DNA of 64,000 nt, taken from Anaerobacillus alkalilacustris. GTDB lineage: Bacteria > Bacillota > Bacilli > Bacillales > Anaerobacillaceae. Within the stretch, counting starts at the first letter, position 1; every line of letters begins with the position of its first letter. The notes under the pieces were generated by a model. That model did no database searches and had not been told where the DNA came from. It saw nothing but the letters and a program-made list of their open reading frames with translations. The position numbers and the translations under genes are program-made. This document shows positions 8,269 through 17,139 of the stretch, piece by piece. The stretch is taken from the NCBI RefSeq assembly GCF_001866005.1, contig NZ_MLQR01000050.1, forward strand, positions 236,839 to 300,838, in the 5' to 3' direction.

Positions 8269-9933
8269 CTAGTCTTCTATTGCAACCCTTAGTACTTCTT
8301 CTATTGTTGTTAGTCCTTGCTTAACTTTTAATAAACCATCATCAATAAGAAAGATCATCCCATTTTGAAGTGCGTAATCACGAATAGAGGTTGTCGTTTT
8401 GTTATTCATCATCATCTGGCGAATTTCATCGTCAATAACCAATATTTCTTGAATTGCGACACGTCCTTGATAACCCGTAGAACCACAAACCTCACAGCCT
8501 TTACCACGATATGTTTTACCCATTTTAATACCACGACGTATATATAGATTTTTTTCCATTTCGGTTGGTTCATACTCTTCGCTACATTCACGACAAATTT
8601 TTCTGACAAGTCGTTGAGCAACAATCCCAGAAAGTGAAGATACAACTAAAAAAGGCTCTATCCCCATATCAATTAGCCTGGGAATTGTCGCAATTGCACT
8701 ATTCGTATGAAGGGTACTTAATACTAAATGGCCTGTTAGTGAGGCTCTAATCGCAATTTCAGCGGTTTCAGCATCACGAATTTCCCCGACCATAACTACG
8801 TTAGGATCCTGGCGTAAAATTGAACGTAAACCAGTAGAAAAAGTTAGTCCAACATTTGTATTAACTTGTACTTGATTAATGCCTTCGATTTGATATTCAA
8901 CAGGGTCCTCAACCGTAATAATATTAACTTCATCACTATTTAAGTGGTTCAATGCTGCATATAATGTTGAGGTTTTCCCAGAACCTGTAGGTCCAGTAAT
9001 TAAAATAATACCTGAAGGCTTTGCAATTAAGTTTACAAAATGTTTATGGTTGATTTTGTTAAAACCAAGTTGTCCAAGGTTCACTAAGGCAGAACCTAAA
9101 TCTAAAATTCGTATAACAATTTTCTCTCCATAAACAGTAGGTAAAGTTGAAATCCGTAAATCAATCGGATTAAAATCAATCGTAACCTTAATCCTACCAT
9201 CTTGTGGCAACCTAGTTTCAGTAATATTTAAGTTTGCCATTATTTTAATCCTAGCTGTTAAGACATTTTGTAAATTTTTCGGTAAAGCTCGCTCCGTTTT
9301 TAAGAGACCATCGACTCTATACCTAACAAGTAGCTTCCTTTCTTGAGGATCAATATGAATATCACTAGCTTTTTTCTGAATTCCATTTAGTAATATTTGA
9401 TTGACCAAACGAATGGCTGGCGCATCTTCTTCACCTGCATTGGCTACAGCTGCTGCTAAATCTTCCTCGAGTTTTTCTACGATAGAGTCTCGCATAGACT
9501 CATCCATTGCATAGTGTTTGTTAATCGCTTGTAGAATATCTTCTTTAGATGCAATGACTTGTTCAACTTGGAAACCTGTAGACATACGTAAATCATCTAG
9601 CGCATTGTAGTCCATCGGATCAGCCATTGCGACGAGAAGTTGATCTCCATTTCTTTTTATCGGGATTAAAATGTTTCTTCGCGCAAGCTCCTTAGGAACA
9701 ATATTCATTAATGTTGTATCTACAGGATAGCGTTGCAAAGAAATATGAGGTATACCTAATTGAAATTCTAATACTTCAATTAATTGCTGCTCTGTGATTA
9801 AACCTCGTTCAAGTAACGCGTCACCAAGCTTTTGACCTTGTTTTTTCGACCTTAACGTTGCTTCAACCTGATCTTTCTGTAAAAGACCTGCTTCAACAAG
9901 TAGGTCGCCTAATCGTTTTCGTTCTTTTGCCAT
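8269..9933 (-). CDS. pilB: Pilus extension ATPase PilB
   Basis: PilB/GspE assembly ATPase of 554 residues. It has an N-terminal MshEN/T2SSE-N region (about 1-150) with the repeated R-L-G-D-L-L-V-E-A-G-L-L and K-L-G-D-A-L-L-E-R-G-L-I units. Such domains bind c-di-GMP in several species, which would fit the riboswitch downstream in the operon. Then come Walker [10 protein letters not shown] (about 315-323), Walker B V-V-M-V-G-E-I-R-D, and a zinc tetracysteine (C-R-E-C and C-E-V-C) near 455-480. The c-di-GMP link of this protein is inference. A 158-nt gap separates it from the VanW-type gene and could hold a promoter, though none is clear. Confidence 0.95.
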   Translation of the reverse strand: MAKERKRLGDLLVEAGLLQKDQVEATLRSKKQGQKLGDALLERGLITEQQLIEVLEFQLGIPHISLQRYPVDTTLMNIVPKELARRNILIPIKRNGDQLLVAMADPMDYNALDDLRMSTGFQVEQVIASKEDILQAINKHYAMDESMRDSIVEKLEEDLAAAVANAGEEDAPAIRLVNQILLNGIQKKASDIHIDPQERKLLVRYRVDGLLKTERALPKNLQNVLTARIKIMANLNITETRLPQDGRIKVTIDFNPIDLRISTLPTVYGEKIVIRILDLGSALVNLGQLGFNKINHKHFVNLIAKPSGIILITGPTGSGKTSTLYAALNHLNSDEVNIITVEDPVEYQIEGINQVQVNTNVGLTFSTGLRSILRQDPNVVMVGEIRDAETAEIAIRASLTGHLVLSTLHTNSAIATIPRLIDMGIEPFLVVSSLSGIVAQRLVRKICRECSEEYEPTEMEKNLYIRRGIKMGKTYRGKGCEVCGSTGYQGRVAIQEILVIDDEIRQMMMNNKTTTSIRDYALQNGMIFLIDDGLLKVKQGLTTIEEVLRVAIED

Positions 9934-10091
9934 GCAAATACCCCACTTAACAATTAAGTAATATCAGCAAAGGTCGTTAATTAATTTCATAATTTAATAT
10001 TCTTGCCACTAAAATCCATCATTAAGTCACGGTAAACCGATCATAACTAAATATAGATTTAATATTTTGGATAATTATGAACTTTTCTCAG

Positions 10092-11393
10092 TTAATAACC
10101 TTTAATTAATTCATCTTCTTCCTCAAAATATTGTTCATCTGAACCAATATCATCTTGATCCTCTTTTTGCTTTCGTAATAATTCATCTTTGTCTAATTGT
10201 TCTTCAATGTCATTATCATTTAGATCATTAGCATTTCGAAGCTGTTCTAGTCTCTCTTTTACACTCCATTCCTCAACTTGATGAACTGGTGAATAAAAAT
10301 CTTCAAATAATAAGTACTCTTTAATCAGTTTGTTTGATTTTTTATTTCTTATTTGACGGTACAATTCTACATAATAACCATTTTCTCCGTTTTTAACTAT
10401 TTGTTTGTCACCTTTCCTACGAATAGAAGAAAAATGAACAACTTTCCTTGGAGCAATGACTTTTTCATTTTTTGTAACAGCTGTAAATTGATATGGTAAA
10501 GATACCCCTTCGAGTGAAGCTGTCAATTCATTATTTACCAATGCCAATTTAAGTGTATACGAATAATAATTAGGATTTTCTACAATCAAATCTGCTTGAT
10601 CAGGTTTAACAACTGAATAATAACCGGCATCTGCATAATTCGGTAAAGCCCTCCCACCATGTCGTTCAATAAATTGAAAGTTCGTTTCTAAAAACAAATT
10701 GTAAAGAGCAGTAGCTAATACATTTAATGATTCTGTCTCTGTTCGTACTGCACCTATGTCAGCCATAGTTTGAAGCAACGAAAACCTGCTTCTTGCATCA
10801 ATCACAACCCCATCGAGTTGTTCTACCCATCTTGGAAGTAAGAATGTACTTTCAAAATTAGTTGTAACACTACTTGCGACAACTTCAATTGGATGATTAG
10901 GTGATACGTAGTCATTTACATCAATAAAAAGTGGGCTTGTACTTAGTAAATTTACATAGGTTTGGACTTCTTCCGTTAGCGAATTTAGATTTATGTTATT
11001 AACATCATAAGAAAAAGATTCAATAGCTTTTTCTGTCACTGATGAAACATTTGAGTAAAGGTCACCATATCCATTTTCAACACCTTCTAAACTTTCTTGA
11101 ATGAAAAACTCAATTTGACTACTATCTAATTCAACTGCTTCATCAAAGTATACGATCGAAATAGATGCACTACTTTTCCAATTTTCAATTTCACTTCTTA
11201 CTGCATCTTTAGCTTCAGCTTCCGATAACCCACTAATCGGTATTGAACTTAGCATAGTGCCGTCTGGAAAATAACTTTGTTTAGGGTAGTATGTCTCGAT
11301 TGCATAAGTTCCACCTACTGAGAACAAACCGATAAAAGAAGTATAAAATAAAATTATGAAAAACGTTTTACTAAAAAAACTGTAATCCTTCAT
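10092..11393 (-). CDS. VanW/YoaR-type exported protein in the pilus operon
   Basis: 433 residues. An N-terminal membrane anchor or signal (about 8-30) precedes an outward-facing region starting with a domain like PG_binding_4 (I-S-G-L-S-E-A-E-A-K near 50). A VanW-like core follows, with R-F-S-L-L, a conserved G-G-R-A-L-P-N-Y-A-D-A-G-Y-Y stretch, and a G5-like beta segment containing R-K-G-D-K-Q near 345. The tail is very acidic. VanW-family proteins are cell-wall associated and of uncertain biochemistry. Its place inside a pilus operon suggests it helps the fibre cross or dock in the thick wall; that is inference. A ribosome site GGAAGGGAG precedes the ATG, and the TTG-started gene lies 21 nt upstream. 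Confidence 0.8.
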   Translation of the reverse strand: MKDYSFFSKTFFIILFYTSFIGLFSVGGTYAIETYYPKQSYFPDGTMLSSIPISGLSEAEAKDAVRSEIENWKSSASISIVYFDEAVELDSSQIEFFIQESLEGVENGYGDLYSNVSSVTEKAIESFSYDVNNINLNSLTEEVQTYVNLLSTSPLFIDVNDYVSPNHPIEVVASSVTTNFESTFLLPRWVEQLDGVVIDARSRFSLLQTMADIGAVRTETESLNVLATALYNLFLETNFQFIERHGGRALPNYADAGYYSVVKPDQADLIVENPNYYSYTLKLALVNNELTASLEGVSLPYQFTAVTKNEKVIAPRKVVHFSSIRRKGDKQIVKNGENGYYVELYRQIRNKKSNKLIKEYLLFEDFYSPVHQVEEWSVKERLEQLRNANDLNDNDIEEQLDKDELLRKQKEDQDDIGSDEQYFEEEDELIKGY

Positions 11394-11414
11394 ACTCCCT
11401 TCCTCTCCCCTAAT

Positions 11415-12362
11415 TTAGTAATCTTTTTCAATATCTTCAAAAAGCTTTGTGCGTTTTTTCAAGATACTTTCCTTTAATTCACTTTGCTTATTATTTGCTT
11501 CAATATCAACATATTGCTTATCTTTATTTATTTCATCTAATTCAGACACTTCTTCGGACTTAAATTCATTAAATAAACTTCTATCATAAAGAGGTAAATG
11601 GTATTCTGTTGCTTCTTTATGATCTTCTATTTCATCTACAAGCATGTTCTTTCGAGTACTACCTGCAAATAATAGTTCTAGTTCATCTTGACTGGGAGTA
11701 CCATTCATTTCTATTCGTTCATTGTACTCAAAAGACTCCACCCTATTTTCATCTTCACCTAACAATTCGATCTCTTTCGATATTTTTTCAGAGGATTCTT
11801 CAATGTGAACTTTGTTTTCTCCTTTTATTTTTATTTTCCCTATAGGTTTACTTATAAAATGTTCATTTACTTCAGGATTTTCCTGCTGATCTTGTTCTTT
11901 TATAGCTTGAGTATCTTCATGTGAAGTAAAAGTCTCTTTTAATCTAGGAGTGATTTCCTTTTCTACCAAACTCTCTAAGCCATCATCAGCCACAGCCTTA
12001 ACAAGATGATCAATACTATCTTGATCTAATTGAATATGTATAGTATTAAGCTCATTTGGTTGTTGTACGTGTTGCTCATTTTTTTCTTTATCTTTATCTT
12101 TCTCATTCACTTCATTATAAACGTGATTATCAACTGCTTCTTGGTTCGTTACTAAATAAGCAAATAGAGCTGTCAATACTAAAAGGCCACCTATAGCAAT
12201 AGGTAATGAAAACATGGAGTACAACAAATAAGTGATTAGTACATTCACAACAGCAATACCTATCACCTTTATTAAATACTTACGCTTTAAGTTAAAAGGA
12301 AAAACTCTAAAAATTAGAACCGAGAAAACAACTCCAATAATGATAAAAACAAACTGTATCAA
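11415..12362 (-). CDS. Membrane protein with long acidic cytoplasmic tail, pilus operon
   Basis: Not recognised. The 315 residues begin with three hydrophobic helices (about 2-20, 32-50 and 52-70), followed by about 240 hydrophilic, strongly charged residues with high Glu/Lys/Asp/Asn and likely coiled coil. The start is TTG, with AAGGATG nine bases upstream; no ATG alternative lies upstream. Gene order places it between the minor pilins and the VanW-type gene, so it may be an accessory assembly factor specific to Gram-positive pili. The low-complexity tail will make homology searches unreliable. Confidence 0.7.
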   Translation of the reverse strand: MIQFVFIIIGVVFSVLIFRVFPFNLKRKYLIKVIGIAVVNVLITYLLYSMFSLPIAIGGLLVLTALFAYLVTNQEAVDNHVYNEVNEKDKDKEKNEQHVQQPNELNTIHIQLDQDSIDHLVKAVADDGLESLVEKEITPRLKETFTSHEDTQAIKEQDQQENPEVNEHFISKPIGKIKIKGENKVHIEESSEKISKEIELLGEDENRVESFEYNERIEMNGTPSQDELELLFAGSTRKNMLVDEIEDHKEATEYHLPLYDRSLFNEFKSEEVSELDEINKDKQYVDIEANNKQSELKESILKKRTKLFEDIEKDY

Positions 12363-12412
12363 GGTATGTCATCCTTTTTGTTGAAAGATACGTTTCTATT
12401 TCGTAAAAAAAA

Positions 12413-13402
12413 TTAATAAATGACATTTAAATTCTCATTAATTCCCCACTCATTAATATCATAAAAAAACTCAATTTGTTCCCAAATAAAAGGTGGGCAA
12501 TAACTAACTAAATTTTTAATATCTGTATATTGATCCCATGTATTTTGTGTTCCACTTCGTAATAAAAAAGCATCACCACGAATACAAACATAATTAGTTT
12601 GATTCCCGTGAATTTCTATCTTATCTCTAAAATATGCATTTCCTGAAACGATTAAAATCCCGTTATTGCCTCTAAAATCAAAAGAGGGATTACCGTTAAA
12701 CCAGGCATTTCCACCAATTGAGAGCTGCCCATTCCCTCTTATGCTGACGGGGTGCGAAAAGCGAGGAGAAGAATACATTTCCTCAACATCCCTACCACTT
12801 AATATAACTGTGTTTAAAACTTCAATCAAAGGTAAAGTGTTTGGATCAACAGGTTGTAGTTCACCGGAACCACCATCTGATTCGCTTGGAATTGGATATA
12901 CTCCTTTATTTCCGATCACAAATTGACCCTCAATCCGCTTTTCGAATTTTCCATTTACCATCCCCACACTTTCTATGGGTAAAGTAAGATCTTTAAACCC
13001 TATACAATTCGTATTATCTTTTGAGTTTATATTTATTTGATCTGCATATTGTATTTTGTATAAATAATTTGGGTTCACATTGATAGAATATGGAAATGAT
13101 AGTTGATTTAGACGATTAGTGAATTTTTCACAGAAAAGTTTGTCGTGATTTGTTTTATTGAAATTCGGATCTCCTTTTGCGTCATTTATAGCCAAAATTA
13201 TCTTATTTTCTATTAATGCATGTGCGTAATGGATGCCCATTTCAGAAAGATCTTTTGCTTGTGCCATTCCTTCGCTTTTATTTATCTGCAATGATGTACT
13301 TAAAGCTTTGGGAATAAGCATCAAGGAAAACAAACTAATTAATACAATAGTTAGGAGGACAATTACTAAAGTATAACCTTGATTATTGAAATATCGTTTC
13401 AT
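12413..13402 (-). CDS. Large minor pilin, PilX/GspK-like position, Glu5 absent
   Basis: 329-residue prepilin-like protein. The leader is M-K-R-Y-F-N-N-Q-G, and after cleavage the mature protein starts Y-T-L-V-I, so the usual Glu5 is replaced by Ile. Loss of Glu5 is typical of the tip subunit GspK. A hydrophobic helix (to about 38) is followed by a head with an alpha segment (40-100). The C-terminal half is Gly/Asn-rich, with repeats such as S-I-G-G-N-A-W-F and I-V-S-G-N-A-Y-F that suggest a beta-helix. AGGAGG lies 9 nt before the ATG. Together with the two upstream minor pilins it would form the pilus priming/tip complex. Confidence 0.75.
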   Translation of the reverse strand: MKRYFNNQGYTLVIVLLTIVLISLFSLMLIPKALSTSLQINKSEGMAQAKDLSEMGIHYAHALIENKIILAINDAKGDPNFNKTNHDKLFCEKFTNRLNQLSFPYSINVNPNYLYKIQYADQININSKDNTNCIGFKDLTLPIESVGMVNGKFEKRIEGQFVIGNKGVYPIPSESDGGSGELQPVDPNTLPLIEVLNTVILSGRDVEEMYSSPRFSHPVSIRGNGQLSIGGNAWFNGNPSFDFRGNNGILIVSGNAYFRDKIEIHGNQTNYVCIRGDAFLLRSGTQNTWDQYTDIKNLVSYCPPFIWEQIEFFYDINEWGINENLNVIY

Positions 13403-13416
13403 ATTATACCTACCTC

Positions 13417-13890
13417 CTACAAACGACTTATAATTGTAGATAGTTCAAATGATTTTGTCGGATCATTTATATTTGTTAATCTTAATTCATCTACATGTAA
13501 CGGCTCTTTTACATTCACTGTAAAAGGAAGACTAATGGATTGTGGATCTGTTATACTAGTATTAATTTCTAATGTTGAATTACCTGAAAATATTTTTACA
13601 ACAAGGTCATAATCTCTACTTTTAATTTTTTGATCTCCTATCATAATTTCCCATTTATCATTCCCAGTTTTACTATAGAAAATCTCATAATTATTTTTTT
13701 CGTGAGCGTTCGCCAACATCGTTATAATAATATTTGCTTCTTGCCTTAAGTCAATATGGGTGTTACTTACTTCCATACTTCGATAACTTTGAATAAGAAC
13801 ACTTGAAACGAGTCCTAAAATAATAATTGAAATTGAAAGGGTAGCTAACAGCTCAATTAATGTTAAACCTTTACTATTTTTTACATACAT
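13417..13890 (-). CDS. Minor pilin, PilW/GspJ-like
   Basis: Prepilin with leader M-Y-V-K-N-S-K-G and mature start L-T-L-I-E, so Glu5 is present. A hydrophobic helix (to about 35) and a small head complete about 157 residues. I start it at ATG 13890, 8 nt after GGTGGAG, three bases after the previous stop; a TTG directly upstream is also in frame. Size, operon position and type III leader fit the GspJ/PilW class of initiation pilins. Subtype is inference because heads diverge fast. Confidence 0.8.
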   Translation of the reverse strand: MYVKNSKGLTLIELLATLSISIIILGLVSSVLIQSYRSMEVSNTHIDLRQEANIIITMLANAHEKNNYEIFYSKTGNDKWEIMIGDQKIKSRDYDLVVKIFSGNSTLEINTSITDPQSISLPFTVNVKEPLHVDELRLTNINDPTKSFELSTIISRL

Positions 13891-13893
13891 CAA

Positions 13894-14400
13894 TTAAACT
13901 CCACCCCTTACATACCCAAACGTTTCAGACAATAGTTCTCGTTCTACTAAATTATCTGATGAATATATTTTGACATGAACAAGGTATAAAACTGGACTTG
14001 TAAAATTATCAAAAGATTGTTTCGTAATCGTTATTTCTGGAAAATAGTAACGATTATTTTCTTTGTAATAACAAGTTGTTTCATACAGAGCCAACTTTAA
14101 ATCGTCACGATAATGAGTTGGGTAACTTTCACAAGAAATAGTTAGTTCACTTCCGGTCAGATCAGCATAATTTTCCTCTACTATGTTTAATGTTTTTCTT
14201 GCTAAGTTGTAAGCTACAAGTTTATCTTCATTTTTACCTGAAAATAATAAAGCTTGATTAAAAAAAACAAAAAAAGTTACTAGTATAATTGATAAGATTA
14301 CCAATGATGCTAGAACTTCAATTAGTGTAAAACCACCTTGACTACCGTTAGATAGCTTTGCGCTTACAGAAGATAACATATTTTTTGTTTTTTTAAACAT
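13894..14400 (-). CDS. Minor pilin, PilV/GspI-like, first gene of the pilus operon
   Basis: Prepilin with an unusually long leader: M-F-K-K-T-K-N.. up to S-Q-G-G, then F-T-L-I-E with Glu5 and a hydrophobic helix. The head is about 120 residues and has two cysteines (in S-C-E-S and T-T-C-Y), possibly a disulfide. The open frame extends to 14421, but GGGGGGAAGG lies just before the ATG at 14400, which I take as the start (168 residues). It ends in TAA next to the PilW-like start. The 94-bp gap to folC must carry the operon promoter or be read through. Confidence 0.82.
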   Translation of the reverse strand: MFKKTKNMLSSVSAKLSNGSQGGFTLIEVLASLVILSIILVTFFVFFNQALLFSGKNEDKLVAYNLARKTLNIVEENYADLTGSELTISCESYPTHYRDDLKLALYETTCYYKENNRYYFPEITITKQSFDNFTSPVLYLVHVKIYSSDNLVERELLSETFGYVRGGV

Positions 14401-14494
14401 TACCTTCCCCCCAATAACCATTCTAGGTAGATAGTCCTCAATACTAATATACTATAAAATAAAAGCATTAGATATTTATAATAAGTAGCAAGTA

Positions 14495-15769
14495 CTACTT
14501 TTTACATTCATTTCTAAAATAATTTAAGAAATATAACGATCCAGTTACAACTAATACATCATCAACATGTAATTTTTTTTCTAAGTAGTCATAAGCATCA
14601 GATACATTGTCAATTACTTTGCTATTCGAATACGAACATTCCTCATATACTTGGTGAGGATCCATGGCACGATCATATAAAAAGCTCGTTAAAATAATTT
14701 CTTTTGCAATCGTACTAATCGGTTTTAACATATCTTTCATATTCTTATCCTTCATTGCGCAAAAAAGTATGTATATTCTTTTAGAAGGAAAAGAATTTGC
14801 TAACGTTGTTGCTAAAGCCTCCATCCCTTCTGGATTGTGCCCACCATCAAAGATAATCGTTGGTTGTTCTTGAACGATTTCAATTCGATTAGCGATCTTT
14901 GCCTTAACCAACCCATTTCGAATAGCTTTTTCTCCAACCTGAAAACCATTTTTTTCAAGGATACTAATTGCCATTAACGCTAACGTTGCATTTTCTTGTT
15001 GGTGTCTTCCGAGCATCCCAGTCTGTAAATTTTCTATAACATAATCTTTGTATTGAAAAGAAAAATGACCCTCGGAATGATCACAAGTAAAGTCTTCTTT
15101 AAATTGATAAAGACTCGCGGACGCTTCTTTCGCTTTTTTCTTCATCACTTCAATAGCATCTAATTGTTTGCACCCCGAAACAACAGGTACACCTTGTTTA
15201 ATAATACCTGCTTTTTCTTTAGCTACTGCTTCAATTGTATGACCAAGAATATCCATGTGATCATGTCCAATATTGGTAATTATTGAGATGAGCGGTTGAA
15301 TGACATTCGTAGAATCTAATCTACCTCCGAGTCCTGTTTCAATTAGTACAATATCTGGTTTTGCCTTTGTTGCAAAATATTGAAATGCAACAGCAGTCAT
15401 GATTTCAAACTCTGTTGGCGCCCCTAAGCTTGTTTCTTTTATTTTATTAATAATTGGGCTCAGTTGCTCAATGATAAGAGAAAAGTCAGAATCTAGGATT
15501 TCTTTATCATTCACTTGAATTTTATCATTTATTTTACGAATAGCTGGTGAAGTAAACGTACCTACCGAATACCCTGCTTCCGTAAAAATAGATTTTAAAT
15601 ACGTTAGAGTAGAGCCTTTACCATTTGTACCAGCCAAATGAATTGCCGGTATCTTTTTTTCTGGAGAACCGAAGTGGACTAATATTTCTTCCATTCGCTC
15701 CAAGCCTAAACAAATTCCAAATTTACTAGCCGAATTTACAATATTACATGCTTCATCATAAGAGATCAT
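14495..15769 (-). CDS. folC: Folylpolyglutamate synthase / dihydrofolate synthase
   Basis: Adds glutamate to folates (and may make dihydrofolate from dihydropteroate). It is an Mur-ligase-like ATP enzyme with the P-loop G-T-N-G-K-G-S-T near residue 52, the G-L-G-G-R-L-D-S-T-N stretch near 147, and the domain 2 motif F-D-G-G-H-N-P-E-G. The open frame runs to 15859, but AAAGGAG lies 8 nt before the ATG at 15769 (M-I-S-Y-D-E-A), giving 424 residues, the normal length. It is divergent from the ATP-grasp gene. In B. subtilis it follows valS; here two plus-strand genes separate them. Confidence 0.95.
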   Translation of the reverse strand: MISYDEACNIVNSASKFGICLGLERMEEILVHFGSPEKKIPAIHLAGTNGKGSTLTYLKSIFTEAGYSVGTFTSPAIRKINDKIQVNDKEILDSDFSLIIEQLSPIINKIKETSLGAPTEFEIMTAVAFQYFATKAKPDIVLIETGLGGRLDSTNVIQPLISIITNIGHDHMDILGHTIEAVAKEKAGIIKQGVPVVSGCKQLDAIEVMKKKAKEASASLYQFKEDFTCDHSEGHFSFQYKDYVIENLQTGMLGRHQQENATLALMAISILEKNGFQVGEKAIRNGLVKAKIANRIEIVQEQPTIIFDGGHNPEGMEALATTLANSFPSKRIYILFCAMKDKNMKDMLKPISTIAKEIILTSFLYDRAMDPHQVYEECSYSNSKVIDNVSDAYDYLEKKLHVDDVLVVTGSLYFLNYFRNECKK

Positions 15770-15784
15770 CGTTCGAGCTCCTTT

Positions 15785-15845
15785 AAAATTAAGTTTCATA
15801 TTAGTGTATAATATGAATGTCTTACAAGCAAGAAAATTTAAGGAT
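15785..15845. promoter_or_regulatory. Divergent folC / ATP-grasp promoter region
   Basis: On the plus strand TATAAT occurs at about 15805-15810, within an inverted repeat CATATT-7 nt-AATATG. The -35 (TTAAAA or TTAAGT) is poor. It would serve the plus-strand ATP-grasp gene. No clear minus-strand promoter for folC is seen. Confidence 0.4.
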
Positions 15846-15859
15846 AGGTAGGAGTACAA

Positions 15860-16726
15860 ATGAAAAAAACAGGATGGTTAATTTATAATAGAGAAAGTTC
15901 GATCATAAATGAAGGCTTTATTACTTGGTTTATAGAAGAAGCAACAAAACTAAATATTGAGCTTCGTTTACTAATAAAAGAGGACCTTAGTTATGGTGTA
16001 TTAAATCATAAACTATTTATTTTTCATAAAGGAGTTACGCTTGAAAAACCCGATTTTGTAATTTCACGAAATAATGATCCACTACTGAGTAAACAGCTTG
16101 AAGCTTTACAAATTAGAGTTTATAACACAGCGTTCACATCAGATATTTGTAATCATAAAGGGAAAACACATCAATTTTTAGCTAATAAAGACATTCCAAT
16201 GCTAGATACATTATTTATAAATCGCGATGAATTCGAACCAAATTATTTACCATTTCCTTATCCGGTCGTAGTCAAAGATGTCACTGGAAGAGGTGGGAAT
16301 GAAGTGTTTGCTGCAACTAGCGTAGAGGAGTTAGAGACGTTACTTAGGAAAGTTCAAGCTAAAGAACTAATTATTCAACGAATGGGGGATGTTCCTGGAC
16401 GTGATGTACGTGTATTTGTAGTAGGAAAAACAATTATTGCTGCAATACTCAGGTATTCTGATGATGATTTTCGTGCTAATTTCTCATTAGGTGGGAAAGC
16501 TCGACTATACGAGTTATCGCGTGAACAAATGGCATTAGTACATAAGGTATTGGATCAATTTGAAGATGAATTTGGCTTTGTTGGTATAGACTTCCTTTTT
16601 GCAAAAGATGGTTCATTTATTTTTAACGAAATTGAAGATGTTGCTGGATCACGAACACTTTATGCTCATTCCAATGTTAATATTGTAAAACTTTATTTAG
16701 AGCATGTATTGAAAAGTTTAGCGTGA
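15860..16726 (+). CDS. RimK-type ATP-grasp ligase
   Basis: 288-residue ATP-grasp enzyme of the RimK/glutathione-synthetase group. It has a pre-ATP-grasp domain (1-95), then an ATP-binding lid with V-V-V-K-D-V-T-G-R-G-G near 140 and a Mg-binding end with G-I-D-F-L-F and F-N-E-I-E-D-V-A-G-S-R near 235-265. Such enzymes join an amino acid to a carboxylate of a protein or peptide; the substrate here cannot be told from sequence. TAGGAG lies 6-7 nt before the ATG. It stands alone on the plus strand, divergent from folC and 39 nt upstream of the DUF3889 gene, perhaps co-transcribed. Confidence 0.85.
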   Translation: MKKTGWLIYNRESSIINEGFITWFIEEATKLNIELRLLIKEDLSYGVLNHKLFIFHKGVTLEKPDFVISRNNDPLLSKQLEALQIRVYNTAFTSDICNHKGKTHQFLANKDIPMLDTLFINRDEFEPNYLPFPYPVVVKDVTGRGGNEVFAATSVEELETLLRKVQAKELIIQRMGDVPGRDVRVFVVGKTIIAAILRYSDDDFRANFSLGGKARLYELSREQMALVHKVLDQFEDEFGFVGIDFLFAKDGSFIFNEIEDVAGSRTLYAHSNVNIVKLYLEHVLKSLA

Positions 16727-16765
16727 ATTTTCACATACTTACATAAAGAGAAAGAAGTGTAAGAA

Positions 16766-17086
16766 ATGAAACGTAAGGTTGTCTTTACACTAATACTTTG
16801 TTTAGTAAGCTTGTTATCTTCGAGAGTACTGGCTGAAAATGAAATTCCTCCTTATGCTAAATGGGGGAACATCGCTGTGAAAGAAACCATTAAAAAGTAT
16901 CCAAAAGCTAATGTTATTGATTACCTTCATATTGGTAGAGAAAATAAAAATGACCAAATCTCTGTTGAGAAGTTTAAACTTTGGCTACGTGAGGATAATC
17001 GAGAGTTCGGTGTTTTTGTTGATGTTGAATTCGATAAACACCTGAACGAATTTAAATCGATTTCATTTCGTGAAACAGATAGGTAA
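16766..17086 (+). CDS. Secreted DUF3889 protein (YqzG-like)
   Basis: 106 residues. A classical signal peptide of about 23 residues (M-K-R-K.. then a hydrophobic core, ending V-L-A) precedes a small domain rich in Lys, Glu and Phe with Y-A-K-W-G-N-I-A-V and D-Y-L-H-I-G-R. These resemble the DUF3889/YqzG family of small exported Bacillus proteins; function unknown. Likely co-transcribed with the ATP-grasp gene and ended by the palindrome at 17091. The family call is from memory of the motif. Confidence 0.75.
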   Translation: MKRKVVFTLILCLVSLLSSRVLAENEIPPYAKWGNIAVKETIKKYPKANVIDYLHIGRENKNDQISVEKFKLWLREDNREFGVFVDVEFDKHLNEFKSISFRETDR

Positions 17087-17090
17087 AGCA

Positions 17091-17133
17091 AGAGGGTGCC
17101 CCAAAAGTGTCTGACACTTTTGGGGCACCCTCT
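17091..17133. terminator. Bidirectional terminator, 43-nt palindrome
   Basis: AGAGGGTGCCCCAAAAGTGT and its exact complement ACACTTTTGGGGCACCCTCT flank the centre CTG, a perfect stem of about 20 bp. It lies between the convergent DUF3889 gene and valS. T-runs are weak on both sides, so it may act also as an mRNA 3'-end stabiliser. Confidence 0.8.
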
Positions 17134-17139
17134 GTAACT

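Noticed and set aside
17091..17133. 43-nt palindrome considered as an operator or phage attachment site
   Set aside because: It lies between two convergent stop codons, where a shared terminator is the simplest explanation.
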